Of a stretch of DNA of 64,000 nucleotides, positions 9,506 through 17,569 are shown one piece after another; position 1 is the first letter of the stretch, and each line of letters starts with the position of its first letter. The notes below the pieces were generated by a model. It was given only the letters and a program-made list of their open reading frames with translations. It was not told the DNA's origin and searched no databases. The DNA is from Nguyenibacter vanlangensis (GTDB lineage Bacteria > Pseudomonadota > Alphaproteobacteria > Acetobacterales > Acetobacteraceae): the NCBI RefSeq assembly GCF_038719015.1, contig NZ_CP152276.1, positions 251,001 through 315,000 of the forward strand. Direction: 5' to 3'. The translations under genes and the position numbers were made by a program.

Positions 9506-9524
9506 CGGGCCTCTGAGAGGCCCG
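9506..9524. terminator. short GC-rich hairpin, probable terminator
   Basis: A perfect eight-pair stem (CGGGCCTC/GAGGCCCG) with a three-base loop sits just past the end of the leftward DUF6622-like gene. Leftward reading meets a T-rich stretch a few bases later, and rightward reading comes from tRNA-Ser. It may serve one or both directions; there is no ideal T run immediately beside the stem. Confidence 0.45.
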
Positions 9525-9533
9525 TCCCTGTGC

Positions 9534-10034
9534 TTATGCTGGCATGCCGTCCTCTGCTTCGTAACGGCGGCGGAACGCCAGCGCCCAGCCCAGGAAATAC
9601 CCTGCCAGTGCGCCTGAGAGTGCACCGCGCAGCAGGTCCAGTGCGACTCGCCGGTCCGGCATCGCCGCGACTGCGATCGCGATGGCGAATTGCGCGGCGA
9701 ACAGCGTGACGTTGCGGATCAGCGGCCAGGGGCTGCCCTTGCGATGCACGATGCCGCGCGTCCGGTCGATCACCATGCGATTCGGACCGATCCTGTACCC
9801 GACCGGCGCCAGGCACATGGCCGCGATCAGCCAGGCCAGATAGGGCGTTGCCGTGCTCCCCGAATGCGCGACCAGGCCCGACAGCCCCCAGATGACGAAC
9901 ACCAGCGGCAGCAGCGCCACCCGTCGCACCGTTACGGCCGTATCCGACAGAGCGGCGCATCCCTGCCAGACCAGATAGGACAGCAACAGCCAGACCCAGA
10001 GCGGGACGTGTGAAAGGATCATCGGCAAAGACAT
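9534..10034 (-). CDS. small integral membrane protein, DUF6622-like
   Basis: The 166-residue protein has four hydrophobic segments: an N-terminal helix (VPLWVWLLLSYLVWQG), two in the middle (VALLPLVFVIWGLSGL; TPYLAWLIAAMCLAPVG) and one near residue 110 (NVTLFAAQFAIAIAVA). A glycine-rich segment near the C-terminus (SGALAGYFLGWALAF) may be a fifth. The PLWVWLLLSYLVWQGC opening and the RxGPNRMVIDR turn fit the DUF6622 family of unknown function. The ATG at 10034 is preferred over an upstream start at 10076. It is divergent from a LytTR regulator, and the two share an upstream region with repeated palindromes, so the regulator may control it. Confidence 0.7.
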   Translation of the reverse strand: MSLPMILSHVPLWVWLLLSYLVWQGCAALSDTAVTVRRVALLPLVFVIWGLSGLVAHSGSTATPYLAWLIAAMCLAPVGYRIGPNRMVIDRTRGIVHRKGSPWPLIRNVTLFAAQFAIAIAVAAMPDRRVALDLLRGALSGALAGYFLGWALAFRRRYEAEDGMPA

Positions 10035-10103
10035 GGCGGGGCATTCCGTTCGGGTTTCGATCGGGTCACCCTGCAAGATCCCAGTAATGCGAGGCAGTGC
10101 CCG

Positions 10104-10175
10104 TTTCGCGAAATGCTCGCCGCTTTCGTGAAACGATGCTTACATGCCGTTCGCGAAGCGTGGGCCGTTCGCGAA
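10104..10175. promoter_or_regulatory. four TTCGCGAA-type palindromes in the shared upstream region
   Basis: Between the divergent membrane-protein and LytTR-regulator genes, the octamer TTCGCGAA occurs at 10105-10112, 10150-10157 and 10168-10175, with the variant TTCGTGAA at 10125-10132. The last two sit in an 18-bp direct repeat, CCGTTCGCGAAGCGTGGG-like. Start-to-start spacings are 20, 25 and 18 bp, about two helical turns. LytTR regulators bind paired short elements; Pseudomonas AlgR, for example, prefers CCGTTCGTC, close to the CCGTTCGCG seen here. Autoregulation is an inference. Confidence 0.45.
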
Positions 10176-10181
10176 GCGTGG

Positions 10182-11042
10182 ATGGAGGGCATGGAGGACG
10201 CGTTGACCGAGGCGATACGCGACGTGATGCGACGTGGCGGTTTTGTCCTGGCCACCGCCGCCGCCATGACGTTTCTCGCCCCATGGGGCACCCAGGCCAT
10301 TCCTCTGCCCCGCCGTGCCTTCGACTGGCTGGCCTGCGGCGTCATATGGGAAACGGCGATCTGGCTGGCGCGCGACGGCGTGTCGCGGCGACGGCGCGGT
10401 GCGGGCGCCAAAGCGGGCCGTCCGCCGTTTGGGGCCTATCTTCTGACATTGGGCATCGCCTCGATTCCGGCCGTGCCGATCAGCATGCTCATCGTAAACG
10501 GGTCGGTCGGCACTGCCGGTGACTTTGCCGCCTTCTATGCCTACGCGCTGGGGCTCGGATTAATTCTGGCCGCCATCCGGTATGGCCTGCGGTCCGATGG
10601 TGCGGCGCGCGGGCACTTGGCTGCCGGGACCGTCGGAAGCGGCCCGCCGACCGCGTTGCCTGTCCCCGCCGCGAGCATGCCGGCACGCGATTTCCCGGCA
10701 CGCGATTTCCCGGTGGGCGATTTCCCGGTGCGCGATTTCCTGGCGCGTCATGCGCCGGATCTGGCCGGGGCGACCCTGCTGGCGCTTGCGGCCGAGGACC
10801 ATTACCTGCGCATTCATACCGACCGGGGGCAGGCGCTGATCCTGCTGCGTCTGCGTGATGCGATCGACAGCCTGGGAGAGGATGCGGGCCTGCAGGTGCA
10901 TCGCTCGTTCTGGGTGGCGATGGATGCGGCTCCCCGGGTCGCGCGCCGGGGCCAGTCCTGGCAGTTGGAACTGCCCACCGGCCTGAATGTCCCCGTCAGC
11001 AGGGCCAATGTCCCGGCCTGCCGGGCCGTCGGCTGGCTGTAG
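10182..11042 (+). CDS. membrane-anchored LytTR-type transcriptional regulator
   Basis: The N-terminal half has about four hydrophobic segments (for example FVLATAAAMTFLAPWG, YLLTLGIASIPAVPISML, YAYALGLGLILAAI). The C-terminal 100 residues form a LytTR DNA-binding domain: LLALAAEDHYLRIHTDRG, LLRLRDAIDSLG, LQVHRSFWVAMDA and the late LNVPVSRANVPACRA. Membrane-LytTR proteins act as one-component regulators or partner a small membrane protein. The start is uncertain: an ATG at 10113 would translate through the repeated palindromes, so ATG 10182, ATG 10191 or TTG 10203 (with GGAGG 5 bp upstream) are preferred. A 15-bp tandem repeat lies in the linker. Confidence 0.75.
   Translation: MEGMEDALTEAIRDVMRRGGFVLATAAAMTFLAPWGTQAIPLPRRAFDWLACGVIWETAIWLARDGVSRRRRGAGAKAGRPPFGAYLLTLGIASIPAVPISMLIVNGSVGTAGDFAAFYAYALGLGLILAAIRYGLRSDGAARGHLAAGTVGSGPPTALPVPAASMPARDFPARDFPVGDFPVRDFLARHAPDLAGATLLALAAEDHYLRIHTDRGQALILLRLRDAIDSLGEDAGLQVHRSFWVAMDAAPRVARRGQSWQLELPTGLNVPVSRANVPACRAVGWL
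10681..10740 (+). repeat. four tandem 15-bp units in the LytTR linker
   Basis: Four in-frame copies of a 15-bp unit (consensus CGGcacGCGATTTCC) encode repeated A/V-R/G-D-F-P between the membrane part and the DNA-binding domain. The first two copies are identical; the third and fourth differ at a few positions. A fifth unit starting at 10741 is degenerate. Confidence 0.85.
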
Positions 11043-11097
11043 CCGTCCAGGGACGGAACGATGCGCGGTCGGTGCCTTTCTTCATGCAAAGCGGCTC

Positions 11098-11958
11098 TTA
11101 TGCAAAGCGCCGGGCACCGGCGACGCAAAGCATGACCAGGCCGGTCACGGCGAGCATCGTCCAGGCAACCGGCTCGTCGAGCAGGAAACCGGAAAGTGCG
11201 AGTCCGAAGAAGGGCTGGACCAGTTGCAACTGTCCAACCCCCGCGATGCCGCCGCGTGCCAGGCCGTGATACCAGAAGACGAAGCCGATCAGCATGCTGA
11301 AGACGGAGACATAGGCGAGTCCGATCCAGGCCGAGGGCGCAATCCCGCGCCAGGTGGCGGGAAGGGTCGCCAGGGCGACGGGCGCCATGACCGGCAACGC
11401 CAGCAACAGCGCCCAGGAAATGACCTGCCAGCCGCCGAGCCGTCGTGACAGCGTGGCGCCTTCGGCATAACCGAGCCCGCACAGGAGGATGGCGGCGACC
11501 ATCAGAAGATCGCCGCTCAGCGTTGCAGGCCCGCTTTCGGTCAGGGCGAAGCCGGCGACCAGAAAGCTGCCTGCGATCGAAAACAGCCAGAAGGCCGGCC
11601 TCGGCCGCTCCCCGCCGCGCAGCACGCCGAAGATCGCGGTGCAGAGGGGGAGAAGACCGATGAAGACGATCGAATGCGCCGAGGTGACGTGCCGCAGCGC
11701 CAGCGCCGTCAGCAGCGGAAAGCCGGCCACCACGCCCAGCGCGACGAGGGCGAGCGCGCCCATGTCGCGCCGCCCTGGCCGTGTCTGCCGGAACGTCCGG
11801 AGCAGGACCAGCCCGAGCAGCGCCGCGATCACCGCGCGGGCCGAGGTCAGGAACAAGGGCGAGAAACCGCCGATCGCCACCCGCGTCGCCGGCAGGGAAC
11901 CGCTGAAGATGATGACGCCCAGGAGGCCGCTGCCCCATCCGTCGGTCGTTGCTTTCAT
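11098..11958 (-). CDS. EamA/DMT-family transporter
   Basis: The 286-residue protein has the ten-helix, two-repeat pattern of drug/metabolite transporters (EamA). Helices are visible throughout, for example LLGVIIFSGSLPATRVAIGG, ALALVALGVVAGFPLLTALAL and, in the second half, VFSMLIGFVFWYHGLARGG with PFFGLALSGFLLDEPV, a conserved EamA signature. The start at 11958 has GGAGGC six bases upstream. It is divergent from a MocR regulator, a standard pairing in which MocR controls an exporter or vitamin/amino-acid transporter. The substrate is unknown. Confidence 0.88.
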   Translation of the reverse strand: MKATTDGWGSGLLGVIIFSGSLPATRVAIGGFSPLFLTSARAVIAALLGLVLLRTFRQTRPGRRDMGALALVALGVVAGFPLLTALALRHVTSAHSIVFIGLLPLCTAIFGVLRGGERPRPAFWLFSIAGSFLVAGFALTESGPATLSGDLLMVAAILLCGLGYAEGATLSRRLGGWQVISWALLLALPVMAPVALATLPATWRGIAPSAWIGLAYVSVFSMLIGFVFWYHGLARGGIAGVGQLQLVQPFFGLALSGFLLDEPVAWTMLAVTGLVMLCVAGARRFA

Positions 11959-12023
11959 GTTGCCTCCGCTTTCGGGCGGATCGTTATCCGGCGGCGGCTG
12001 GCAGGGACAGGGACAATCCAATA

Positions 12024-12063
12024 CGATATGGCCGAACTGTATGGGTAAGGACTACCGTACGGT
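12024..12063. promoter_or_regulatory. candidate MocR operator between divergent genes
   Basis: The 130-bp gap between the EamA and MocR genes contains a TATGG direct repeat at 12027-12031 and 12040-12044 (13-bp period) and a perfect ten-base palindrome ACCGTACGGT at 12054-12063. MocR regulators typically bind direct repeats in such gaps. No experimental or consensus match can be given. Confidence 0.35.
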
Positions 12064-12088
12064 CCGAGAAGATCGCATTGGTATAGGA

Positions 12089-13558
12089 ATGATGACGCAA
12101 GGGCGATCGGGAACGCGTACGGCCGACGTGATGGCTGCGATCCGCGCGAAGGTGGCCAGCCGTGTACTGATCACCGGCGACCGGCTGCCGTCCATCCGCC
12201 GTTTCGCCGGCGTCATGGGCGTCTCGCCTTCGACGGTGGTCGAAGCCTATGACCGCCTGGTGGCCGAAGGGGTGATCCAGGCGCGGCCGGGTTCCGGCTT
12301 CTATGTCGCGCGCGCCGCGCCGCCGCTGGTGCTGGCCGATATCGGTCCGAAGCGCGATCGGGCGATTGATCCCTTATGGGTCTCGCGCCAGTCGCTGGAC
12401 GCCGATGGCGCCGTGGCGAAGCCCGGGTGCGGCTGGCTGCCGGCCGACTGGATGCCCAATGCTGCGATCCGCCGCGCGCTGCGCGCCCTTGCCAGAGCCG
12501 ATGACGCGGTGCTGTCCGATTATGGCGCGACGCGCGGTCTGCCCGCGCTGCGTCGTCTCCTTGCCCGTCAGTTCGCCGGCGAAGGGCTCGACGTGGGGCC
12601 GGAGCAGATTCTCCTGACCGGATCGGGCACGCAGGCGATCGATCTGATCTGCCGCTTCATCGTCAGGCCCGGTGACACGGTGCTGGTGGACGATCCATGC
12701 TATTTCAATTTCCAGGCGTTGCTCCGCGCCCATCAGGCAACGATCCTTGGTGTGCCCTATACGCAGGGCGGGCCGGATATGGAGCGTTTTGCCGAAATGG
12801 CGGCGACGCATCGCCCAAGGCTCTATATTACCAACTCTGCCCTGCATAACCCCTCGGGCGCGACGCTGACGCCGCAGGTCGCCCATCGCCTGCTGAACGT
12901 CGCTGCTTCATCCGGCATGACGATCGTCGAGGATGACATCTTCGGCGATTTCGAGCCCGAATCGTCGCCGCGTCTTGCCGTGCTCGATGGGCTCGCGCGT
13001 GTGATCCGCATCGGCAGCTTTTCGAAAACGCTCTCGGCTTCGATCCGTTGTGGCTATATCGCGGCGCGCCCGGACTGGATCGACGCGCTGATCGATCTGC
13101 AGGTCGCGACAAGTTTCGGCGGCGTCAGTCCGGCCACGGCCGAGCTGGTTTTCGCGGTGTTGAACGACGGTGGTTACCGCAAGCATATGGAGGCGGTGCG
13201 GCGACGGCTTGTCCGCGCCCGACGCGATACGGCCGTGCGGCTTGAGGCACTGGGCATCACGCCCTGGCTTATGCCGCGCGGCGGGTTCTACCTTTGGTGC
13301 GCCCTGCCCGCCGGCCAGGACGCCACGACGCTCGCCCGGGCGGCGCTGTGCGAGGATGTCGTGCTGGCGCCCGGCAATGTTTTCAGCGTCTCGCAGAGCG
13401 CCTCGGGCTTCATGCGATTCAACGTCGCACAGATGGGCGAGGCACGCATCTTCGACGTACTGGAACGCGCTCTGGCATCCGGCCGCTGTCGCGAAAAAGG
13501 TGGAGGTCGTCTGGAAACGTTATCTGCGGAAGATGGATCGATCCGCGCAACGATGTGA
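12089..13558 (+). CDS. MocR-family regulator (GntR domain fused to aminotransferase domain)
   Basis: The 489-residue protein joins an N-terminal GntR winged helix (DRLPSIRRFAGVMGVSPSTVVEAYDRLVAEGVIQARPGSG, split here over residues 35-75) to a type I aminotransferase fold that binds PLP. The PLP-lysine lies in IGSFSKTLSASIRCGY, with NPSGATLTP and VEDDIFGDFE upstream. MocR proteins use PLP or aminated PLP as effector. The ATG at 12089 (or 12092) follows AGGA; an in-frame ATG at 12041 would cover the putative operator. Leucine codons here are often CTC or CTT, unlike neighbours, hinting at acquisition of this pair by transfer. Confidence 0.9.
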   Translation: MMTQGRSGTRTADVMAAIRAKVASRVLITGDRLPSIRRFAGVMGVSPSTVVEAYDRLVAEGVIQARPGSGFYVARAAPPLVLADIGPKRDRAIDPLWVSRQSLDADGAVAKPGCGWLPADWMPNAAIRRALRALARADDAVLSDYGATRGLPALRRLLARQFAGEGLDVGPEQILLTGSGTQAIDLICRFIVRPGDTVLVDDPCYFNFQALLRAHQATILGVPYTQGGPDMERFAEMAATHRPRLYITNSALHNPSGATLTPQVAHRLLNVAASSGMTIVEDDIFGDFEPESSPRLAVLDGLARVIRIGSFSKTLSASIRCGYIAARPDWIDALIDLQVATSFGGVSPATAELVFAVLNDGGYRKHMEAVRRRLVRARRDTAVRLEALGITPWLMPRGGFYLWCALPAGQDATTLARAALCEDVVLAPGNVFSVSQSASGFMRFNVAQMGEARIFDVLERALASGRCREKGGGRLETLSAEDGSIRATM

Positions 13559-13684
13559 CCCTGCCGGCGTTCAATAGGATTGCGCCAGGTTTCCGGGGCA
13601 CGCAACAGGATGGGCGCGCCCTGCCGCGCCGGCCTGATTCTGTCCGAGATTTCTCTCATCCTGTGTCCAAAAAAGGGGAATTGG

Positions 13685-14281
13685 TTGGCTGACGGGTTTT
13701 TGGCGCTCCCTTACGCCAAGGAGGTGGCGGAAGCCGGTCTGGTGGAAGCCGATCTGGCGCGGGCTGGTGCGCTGGTTTCGATCATCGGAGTGAGGGAGAA
13801 GCCCGCGCGGATTGACGAGAGGCGCTTCGCGTATGGCGTGCTGCGGGTAAGCTTTGATGATATTCCGGTTCCGGAATGGGTGGCTGCGAACGGATCGCGC
13901 TGGTTTGGCCCGTATGAGGAGCAGGTGCGCGACGTGCTGGCGTTCGGGCGCCATGTGCGTGCGGCCGGCTGCGACCATGTCGCGGTGCATTGCCTGCATG
14001 GCCGCAGCCGGAGCCCGGCCGTCGCCGTTGCCATGATGGCCGACGCGCTGGGCCCCGGGCGGGAGGCCGAGGCAGTGTCGCGCCTGATGACCCGGTCCGC
14101 GCGTCCCGGGGCGGCCCCCGATCCTGACTCGGTCCGGCGCATATTGTGCAATCCGGGGGTGATTCGCCTTGCCGACGGCATCATGGGCCGTGGCGGCGCG
14201 CTGGAACGTGCGGTTGCCGCGGGGGTGCCGCTCTATGCCGCCTGGGCGGGGTTCTGGCAGGCGCAATGCCTGGTTCCCTGA
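13685..14281 (+). CDS. tyrosine/dual-specificity phosphatase-like protein
   Basis: A cysteine-phosphatase signature C-x5-R is present at residues 103-109 (VHCLHGRSRSPAVAVAMMA). The 198-residue size and the early general-acid-loop-like FDDIP/VPEW region resemble predicted protein tyrosine phosphatases of COG5350. The TTG at 13685 is preceded by AGGGGA at suitable spacing; an ATG at 13610 is in frame but adds an unlike extension. The substrate is unknown. It stands between the MocR gene and an O-antigen-ligase-like gene; a role in polysaccharide control, as for some phosphatases, is only a guess. Confidence 0.7.
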   Translation: MADGFLALPYAKEVAEAGLVEADLARAGALVSIIGVREKPARIDERRFAYGVLRVSFDDIPVPEWVAANGSRWFGPYEEQVRDVLAFGRHVRAAGCDHVAVHCLHGRSRSPAVAVAMMADALGPGREAEAVSRLMTRSARPGAAPDPDSVRRILCNPGVIRLADGIMGRGGALERAVAAGVPLYAAWAGFWQAQCLVP

Positions 14282-14350
14282 CCGGCCGGTGAGGTGGGGC
14301 CGGTAACGTGGCCGTTCCGCGCGGGGTCGCCACTCGAGGGTCGTGCCTGT

Positions 14351-15682
14351 ATGGATGAGCGCCGACAGAGCAGGGACGACAAAGGCGCAATGACGGCGGA
14401 TATGGCGACGCGGCGCAGCCGGGTCTTGGCGGCGGGCCTGTGGTGGATCGCGCTGGCCTTGACGATGGCGCTGCCGCTCTTTCAGTTGCGCGGCCGGGCG
14501 ATCGGCGACGGGATCATGTCCGCCGTGGGGATTCTGTTCCTGGTCCAGTGCCGGATCGAGCGTGCCGGGACGTGGTGGCGGCGCGGGTGGTTTCCGTTCG
14601 CGCTGGCTTTCTGCGGCCTGGCGGTCCTGTCATCGCTGCTGCATGGATCGCGCCATGCGGTGGGGGAGGCCGCGGTTCTGGTCCGGTTCTTTCTGTTCGC
14701 CGCGGCGCTGGAGCATTGGGTGCTGCGGGGCGCGGCGGCGCGGCGGCGGCTGGGGACGGTGCTTGGGCTGGTGGCGGCGTGGCTGGTGGTGGAATGCTGG
14801 CAGCAATATCTGCTGGGCCATAACCTGCTGGGCTATCCGCGCTGGCCGGACGGCGCGCTGACCGGCCCGTTCTACGAACCCCGGGCCGCGACGCCGCTGC
14901 TGATGACGGCATTTGCCGGCGCCATGCCGGTGGCGCTGCGCTGGATGACGGCGCGGGGCTGGCCATGGCGCGCCGCGGGGGCGGCAATCGTCATGCTGCT
15001 GGTGCTGACGATGGTGCTGATCGGCCAGCGCATGCCCGCGCTGCTGTTCGGGCTGGGCCTGGCGCTGACCGCCCTGTTCGTGCGCTGGGCGCGCCTGCCG
15101 GTGCTGCTGGCGGCCGTCGCGGGCGGGGTGGGGCTGGCCCTGCTGCCGGTGCTGTCGCCGCCGGCCTATGCCAAGCTGGTGGTGCATTTCCTGCAGCAGA
15201 TCCGCCATTTCTCGGACAGCGCGTACGGGCAGATCTATATCCGCGCGGCGGCGATCGTGCGGGACCATCCCTGGCTGGGGCTGGGCGCGGACGGATTCCG
15301 CGATTTCTGCGCCGATCCGGCCTATGTCCACGGGGTGCGCCTGTTCGGCTTGGACCTGCCGGCGCGCGGCGCCGCGGAAGGATGCAATATCCACCCGCAC
15401 AATATCTACCTGGAGGTCGCGACGACGGCGGGCCTGCCCGGGCTGGCCTGTTTCATGGCGATGGCGGCGCTGTGGCTGGGCCGGATGATCCGGGCCCTGG
15501 ACCCCGGCGCGGCGCCGCAGCAGGCCATGCTGTGCGTGATCTGCTGCGTGGTGCTGTGGCCGGTGGCGTCCAGCAGCGCGCTGTTCTCGGCGCGGACGGC
15601 GGGTTGGATCTTCCTGCTGGTCGGCTGGGGGCTGGCGGCCGCGCGCGACGTGGCGGGCGAGGCGCGGCTGCGGCGCGTCTGA
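14351..15682 (+). CDS. O-antigen ligase/polymerase-like membrane protein
   Basis: The 443-residue protein has about ten transmembrane helices and one large loop with the pattern of WaaL/Wzy-type proteins (O-antigen ligase family): a periplasmic-loop segment with RDHPWLGLGADGFRDF, then CNIHPHNIYLEVATTAGLPG, the conserved HPHN-x-Y motif. Such proteins transfer or polymerise undecaprenyl-linked glycans in the periplasm. Its start may be the ATG at 14351 or at 14390 (better AAAGG upstream). No polysaccharide cluster adjoins it, so the acceptor cannot be named. Confidence 0.82.
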   Translation: MDERRQSRDDKGAMTADMATRRSRVLAAGLWWIALALTMALPLFQLRGRAIGDGIMSAVGILFLVQCRIERAGTWWRRGWFPFALAFCGLAVLSSLLHGSRHAVGEAAVLVRFFLFAAALEHWVLRGAAARRRLGTVLGLVAAWLVVECWQQYLLGHNLLGYPRWPDGALTGPFYEPRAATPLLMTAFAGAMPVALRWMTARGWPWRAAGAAIVMLLVLTMVLIGQRMPALLFGLGLALTALFVRWARLPVLLAAVAGGVGLALLPVLSPPAYAKLVVHFLQQIRHFSDSAYGQIYIRAAAIVRDHPWLGLGADGFRDFCADPAYVHGVRLFGLDLPARGAAEGCNIHPHNIYLEVATTAGLPGLACFMAMAALWLGRMIRALDPGAAPQQAMLCVICCVVLWPVASSSALFSARTAGWIFLLVGWGLAAARDVAGEARLRRV

Positions 15683-15687
15683 TCCGT

Positions 15688-16104
15688 TCAGGCTTTCGTC
15701 AGGTCCTCGGGCAGATCCTCGGGGCCGAACGCGTCCGGCAGCAATTCGCCCAGCGTCCGCACCAGCAGCACGGCGCCCGTCGGGCCGACCATGCGGATGC
15801 GCAGGTCCGGCGCGCCGAATTCGCGGATCTTCTGTCGGCAGCCGCCGCAGGGGGCGCAGGGCCGGTCGCCGCCGCCGCAGATCACGATGTCGGTGATGCG
15901 GCGCTGGCCGGCCGCCACCATGGCCGAAATCGCCCCGCCCTCGGCGCAGATGCCCTGCGGATAGGCTGCGTTTTCCGTGTTGCAGCCTGCGAAGATCCGG
16001 CCGTCCGCGCCGCGCAGCGCCGCCCCGACATGAAAGCGCGAATAGGGGGCGTAGGCATTGGCGCGGACCGCGACGGCGGCGTCGATCAGCGGATCACCGG
16101 ACAT
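15688..16104 (-). CDS. cdd: cytidine deaminase
   Basis: The protein deaminates cytidine and deoxycytidine to uridine forms in pyrimidine salvage. The 138 residues show the zinc and catalytic motifs: YAPYSRFHVGAAL, GCNTENAAYPQGICAEGGAI with C-A-E, and PCAPCGGCRQKIREF with the two further Cys ligands. The length is that of homotetrameric bacterial Cdd. It is convergent with the O-antigen-ligase-like gene (5-bp gap) and divergent from lysA, with about 100 bp between starts. Confidence 0.95.
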   Translation of the reverse strand: MSGDPLIDAAVAVRANAYAPYSRFHVGAALRGADGRIFAGCNTENAAYPQGICAEGGAISAMVAAGQRRITDIVICGGGDRPCAPCGGCRQKIREFGAPDLRIRMVGPTGAVLLVRTLGELLPDAFGPEDLPEDLTKA

Positions 16105-16206
16105 GTCTGTTCTCTCCTTGCTCGGTTCCCGTCGCTCTATCGGATCGGCGGGGGGAAGGATAGCGCGGCGCTTGGAAGCAGGGGCGGGAACCGGTATCCT
16201 GATGAG

Positions 16207-17565
16207 ATGACCGAACCATCTTCTTCGCCCATGGGGCAGGACCCGACCGTCGCGGACATGCTGGCCGGCCGGCCGCATCTGTCGATGCACGCGCTCGACG
16301 GGCTGGTCCTCGAGGACGTGCCGCTGACCGCCATCGCCGATGCGGTGGGCACGCCCACCTGGGTCATGGGCGCGGGCACGCTGCGCGCCCGCTATCGCCG
16401 CCTGACCGGTGCCATGGCCGGGGCCGGGCTGTCGCCCTCGGTGCATTTCGCGGTGAAGGCGAACGACCATCTGGCGGTCCTGCGCGTGCTGGCGCAGGAA
16501 GGCGCGGGGGCGGATGTCGTCAGCGGCGGCGAGTTGCTGCGGGCCCGGGCGGCCGGCATTCCGGCGTCGCGCATCGTCTTTTCCGGCGTCGGTAAATCCC
16601 ATGACGAGCTGGGCCTGGCCCTGGCCGAGGCGATCGCTCATATCGCGGTGGAAAGCGCCGAGGAACTGGAGATCCTGTCCGCGGTGGCCGCGGCGGCCGG
16701 GCGCGTGGCGCGGATCACCCTGCGGGTGAATCCCGATGTCGATGCCGGCACGCACGAGAAGATCACGACCGGCCTGTCCACCAACAAGTTCGGCATCGCC
16801 TATGCCCGGGCGGTGGAGCTGTATGCCCGCGCCGCCGCGTTGCCCGGTCTGCATCCGCTGGGCTTTTCGCTGCATATCGGCAGCCAGATCACCTCCATGG
16901 CCCCCTATCGCGCCGCCTTTGCCCGCGTGGCCGACCTGGTGCGCGCCGTGCGGGCGCGCGGCCTGGCGGTGTCGCTGGTGGATTGCGGCGGCGGACTGGG
17001 CATCTGCTACCGCGACGAGGGCGAGGGCGCGCCGGCGGCGCTGGCCGGCGCGATCCGGGCCGAGCTGGGCGCGCTGGACGTGCGCCTGGCGATCGAGCCG
17101 GGGCGCTGGCTGGCCGGTCCGGCCGGGGTGCTGCTGTCGCGCGTGATCCTGCGCAAGGCGGGCGAGGACGGGTTGCCGCCTTTCCTGATCCTGGACGCGG
17201 CGATGAACGACCTGATGCGGCCCAGCCTGTACGATGCGTGGCATGGCATCCTGCCGCTGTCGGCGCGCGATGCGGTGCAGCCGCCGGAGGCGGTGAACGT
17301 GGTCGGGCCCGTATGCGAAAGCGCGGATTCCTTCGCCCGCAACCGCATGCTGCCGCGCCTGGGCGATGGGGCGGCCGTGGCCCTGCTGGATACGGGGGCC
17401 TATGGGATGGTCATGAGTTCGACCTATAACGGGCGGCCGCTGGCCGCGCAGGTCCTGGTCGATGGCGGGCGCTGGAGCGTGATTCGCCCACGCCAGCCGG
17501 TTGCCGAATTGTGGGCGGCCGACCGCGTTCCGGACTGGATCGCTCCCGCGCCGGTCGGCGCCTGA
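16207..17565 (+). CDS. lysA: diaminopimelate decarboxylase
   Basis: LysA performs the last lysine step, decarboxylating meso-diaminopimelate with PLP. The 452-residue protein has the PLP-lysine in VHFAVKAND (Lys84), GADVVSGGELLRA, the HIGSQI strand, GGGLGICY and the C-terminal GPVCESADSFA motif whose Cys completes the active site across the dimer. The ATG at 16207 fits family length; the long open frame upstream is an artefact of GC richness. A TIGR02302 gene follows after 4 bp. In many alphaproteobacteria lysA lies directly after argH; here argH is 3 kb away on the other strand. Confidence 0.96.
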   Translation: MTEPSSSPMGQDPTVADMLAGRPHLSMHALDGLVLEDVPLTAIADAVGTPTWVMGAGTLRARYRRLTGAMAGAGLSPSVHFAVKANDHLAVLRVLAQEGAGADVVSGGELLRARAAGIPASRIVFSGVGKSHDELGLALAEAIAHIAVESAEELEILSAVAAAAGRVARITLRVNPDVDAGTHEKITTGLSTNKFGIAYARAVELYARAAALPGLHPLGFSLHIGSQITSMAPYRAAFARVADLVRAVRARGLAVSLVDCGGGLGICYRDEGEGAPAALAGAIRAELGALDVRLAIEPGRWLAGPAGVLLSRVILRKAGEDGLPPFLILDAAMNDLMRPSLYDAWHGILPLSARDAVQPPEAVNVVGPVCESADSFARNRMLPRLGDGAAVALLDTGAYGMVMSSTYNGRPLAAQVLVDGGRWSVIRPRQPVAELWAADRVPDWIAPAPVGA

Positions 17566-17569
17566 GCCC

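Noticed and set aside
9005..9625. 206-residue reverse-strand frame over the gatB end and tRNA-Ser
   Set aside because: It runs antisense through tRNA-Ser and gatB and has no family features.
11489..12088. Forward frame extending the MocR gene upstream by 200 codons
   Set aside because: It is antisense to the EamA gene; GntR-domain homology begins only after 12089.
14965..16206. Forward frame extending lysA upstream by 414 codons
   Set aside because: It overlaps the O-antigen-ligase-like gene and cdd in other frames; the repetitive Gly/Ala/Arg composition is a shadow signature.
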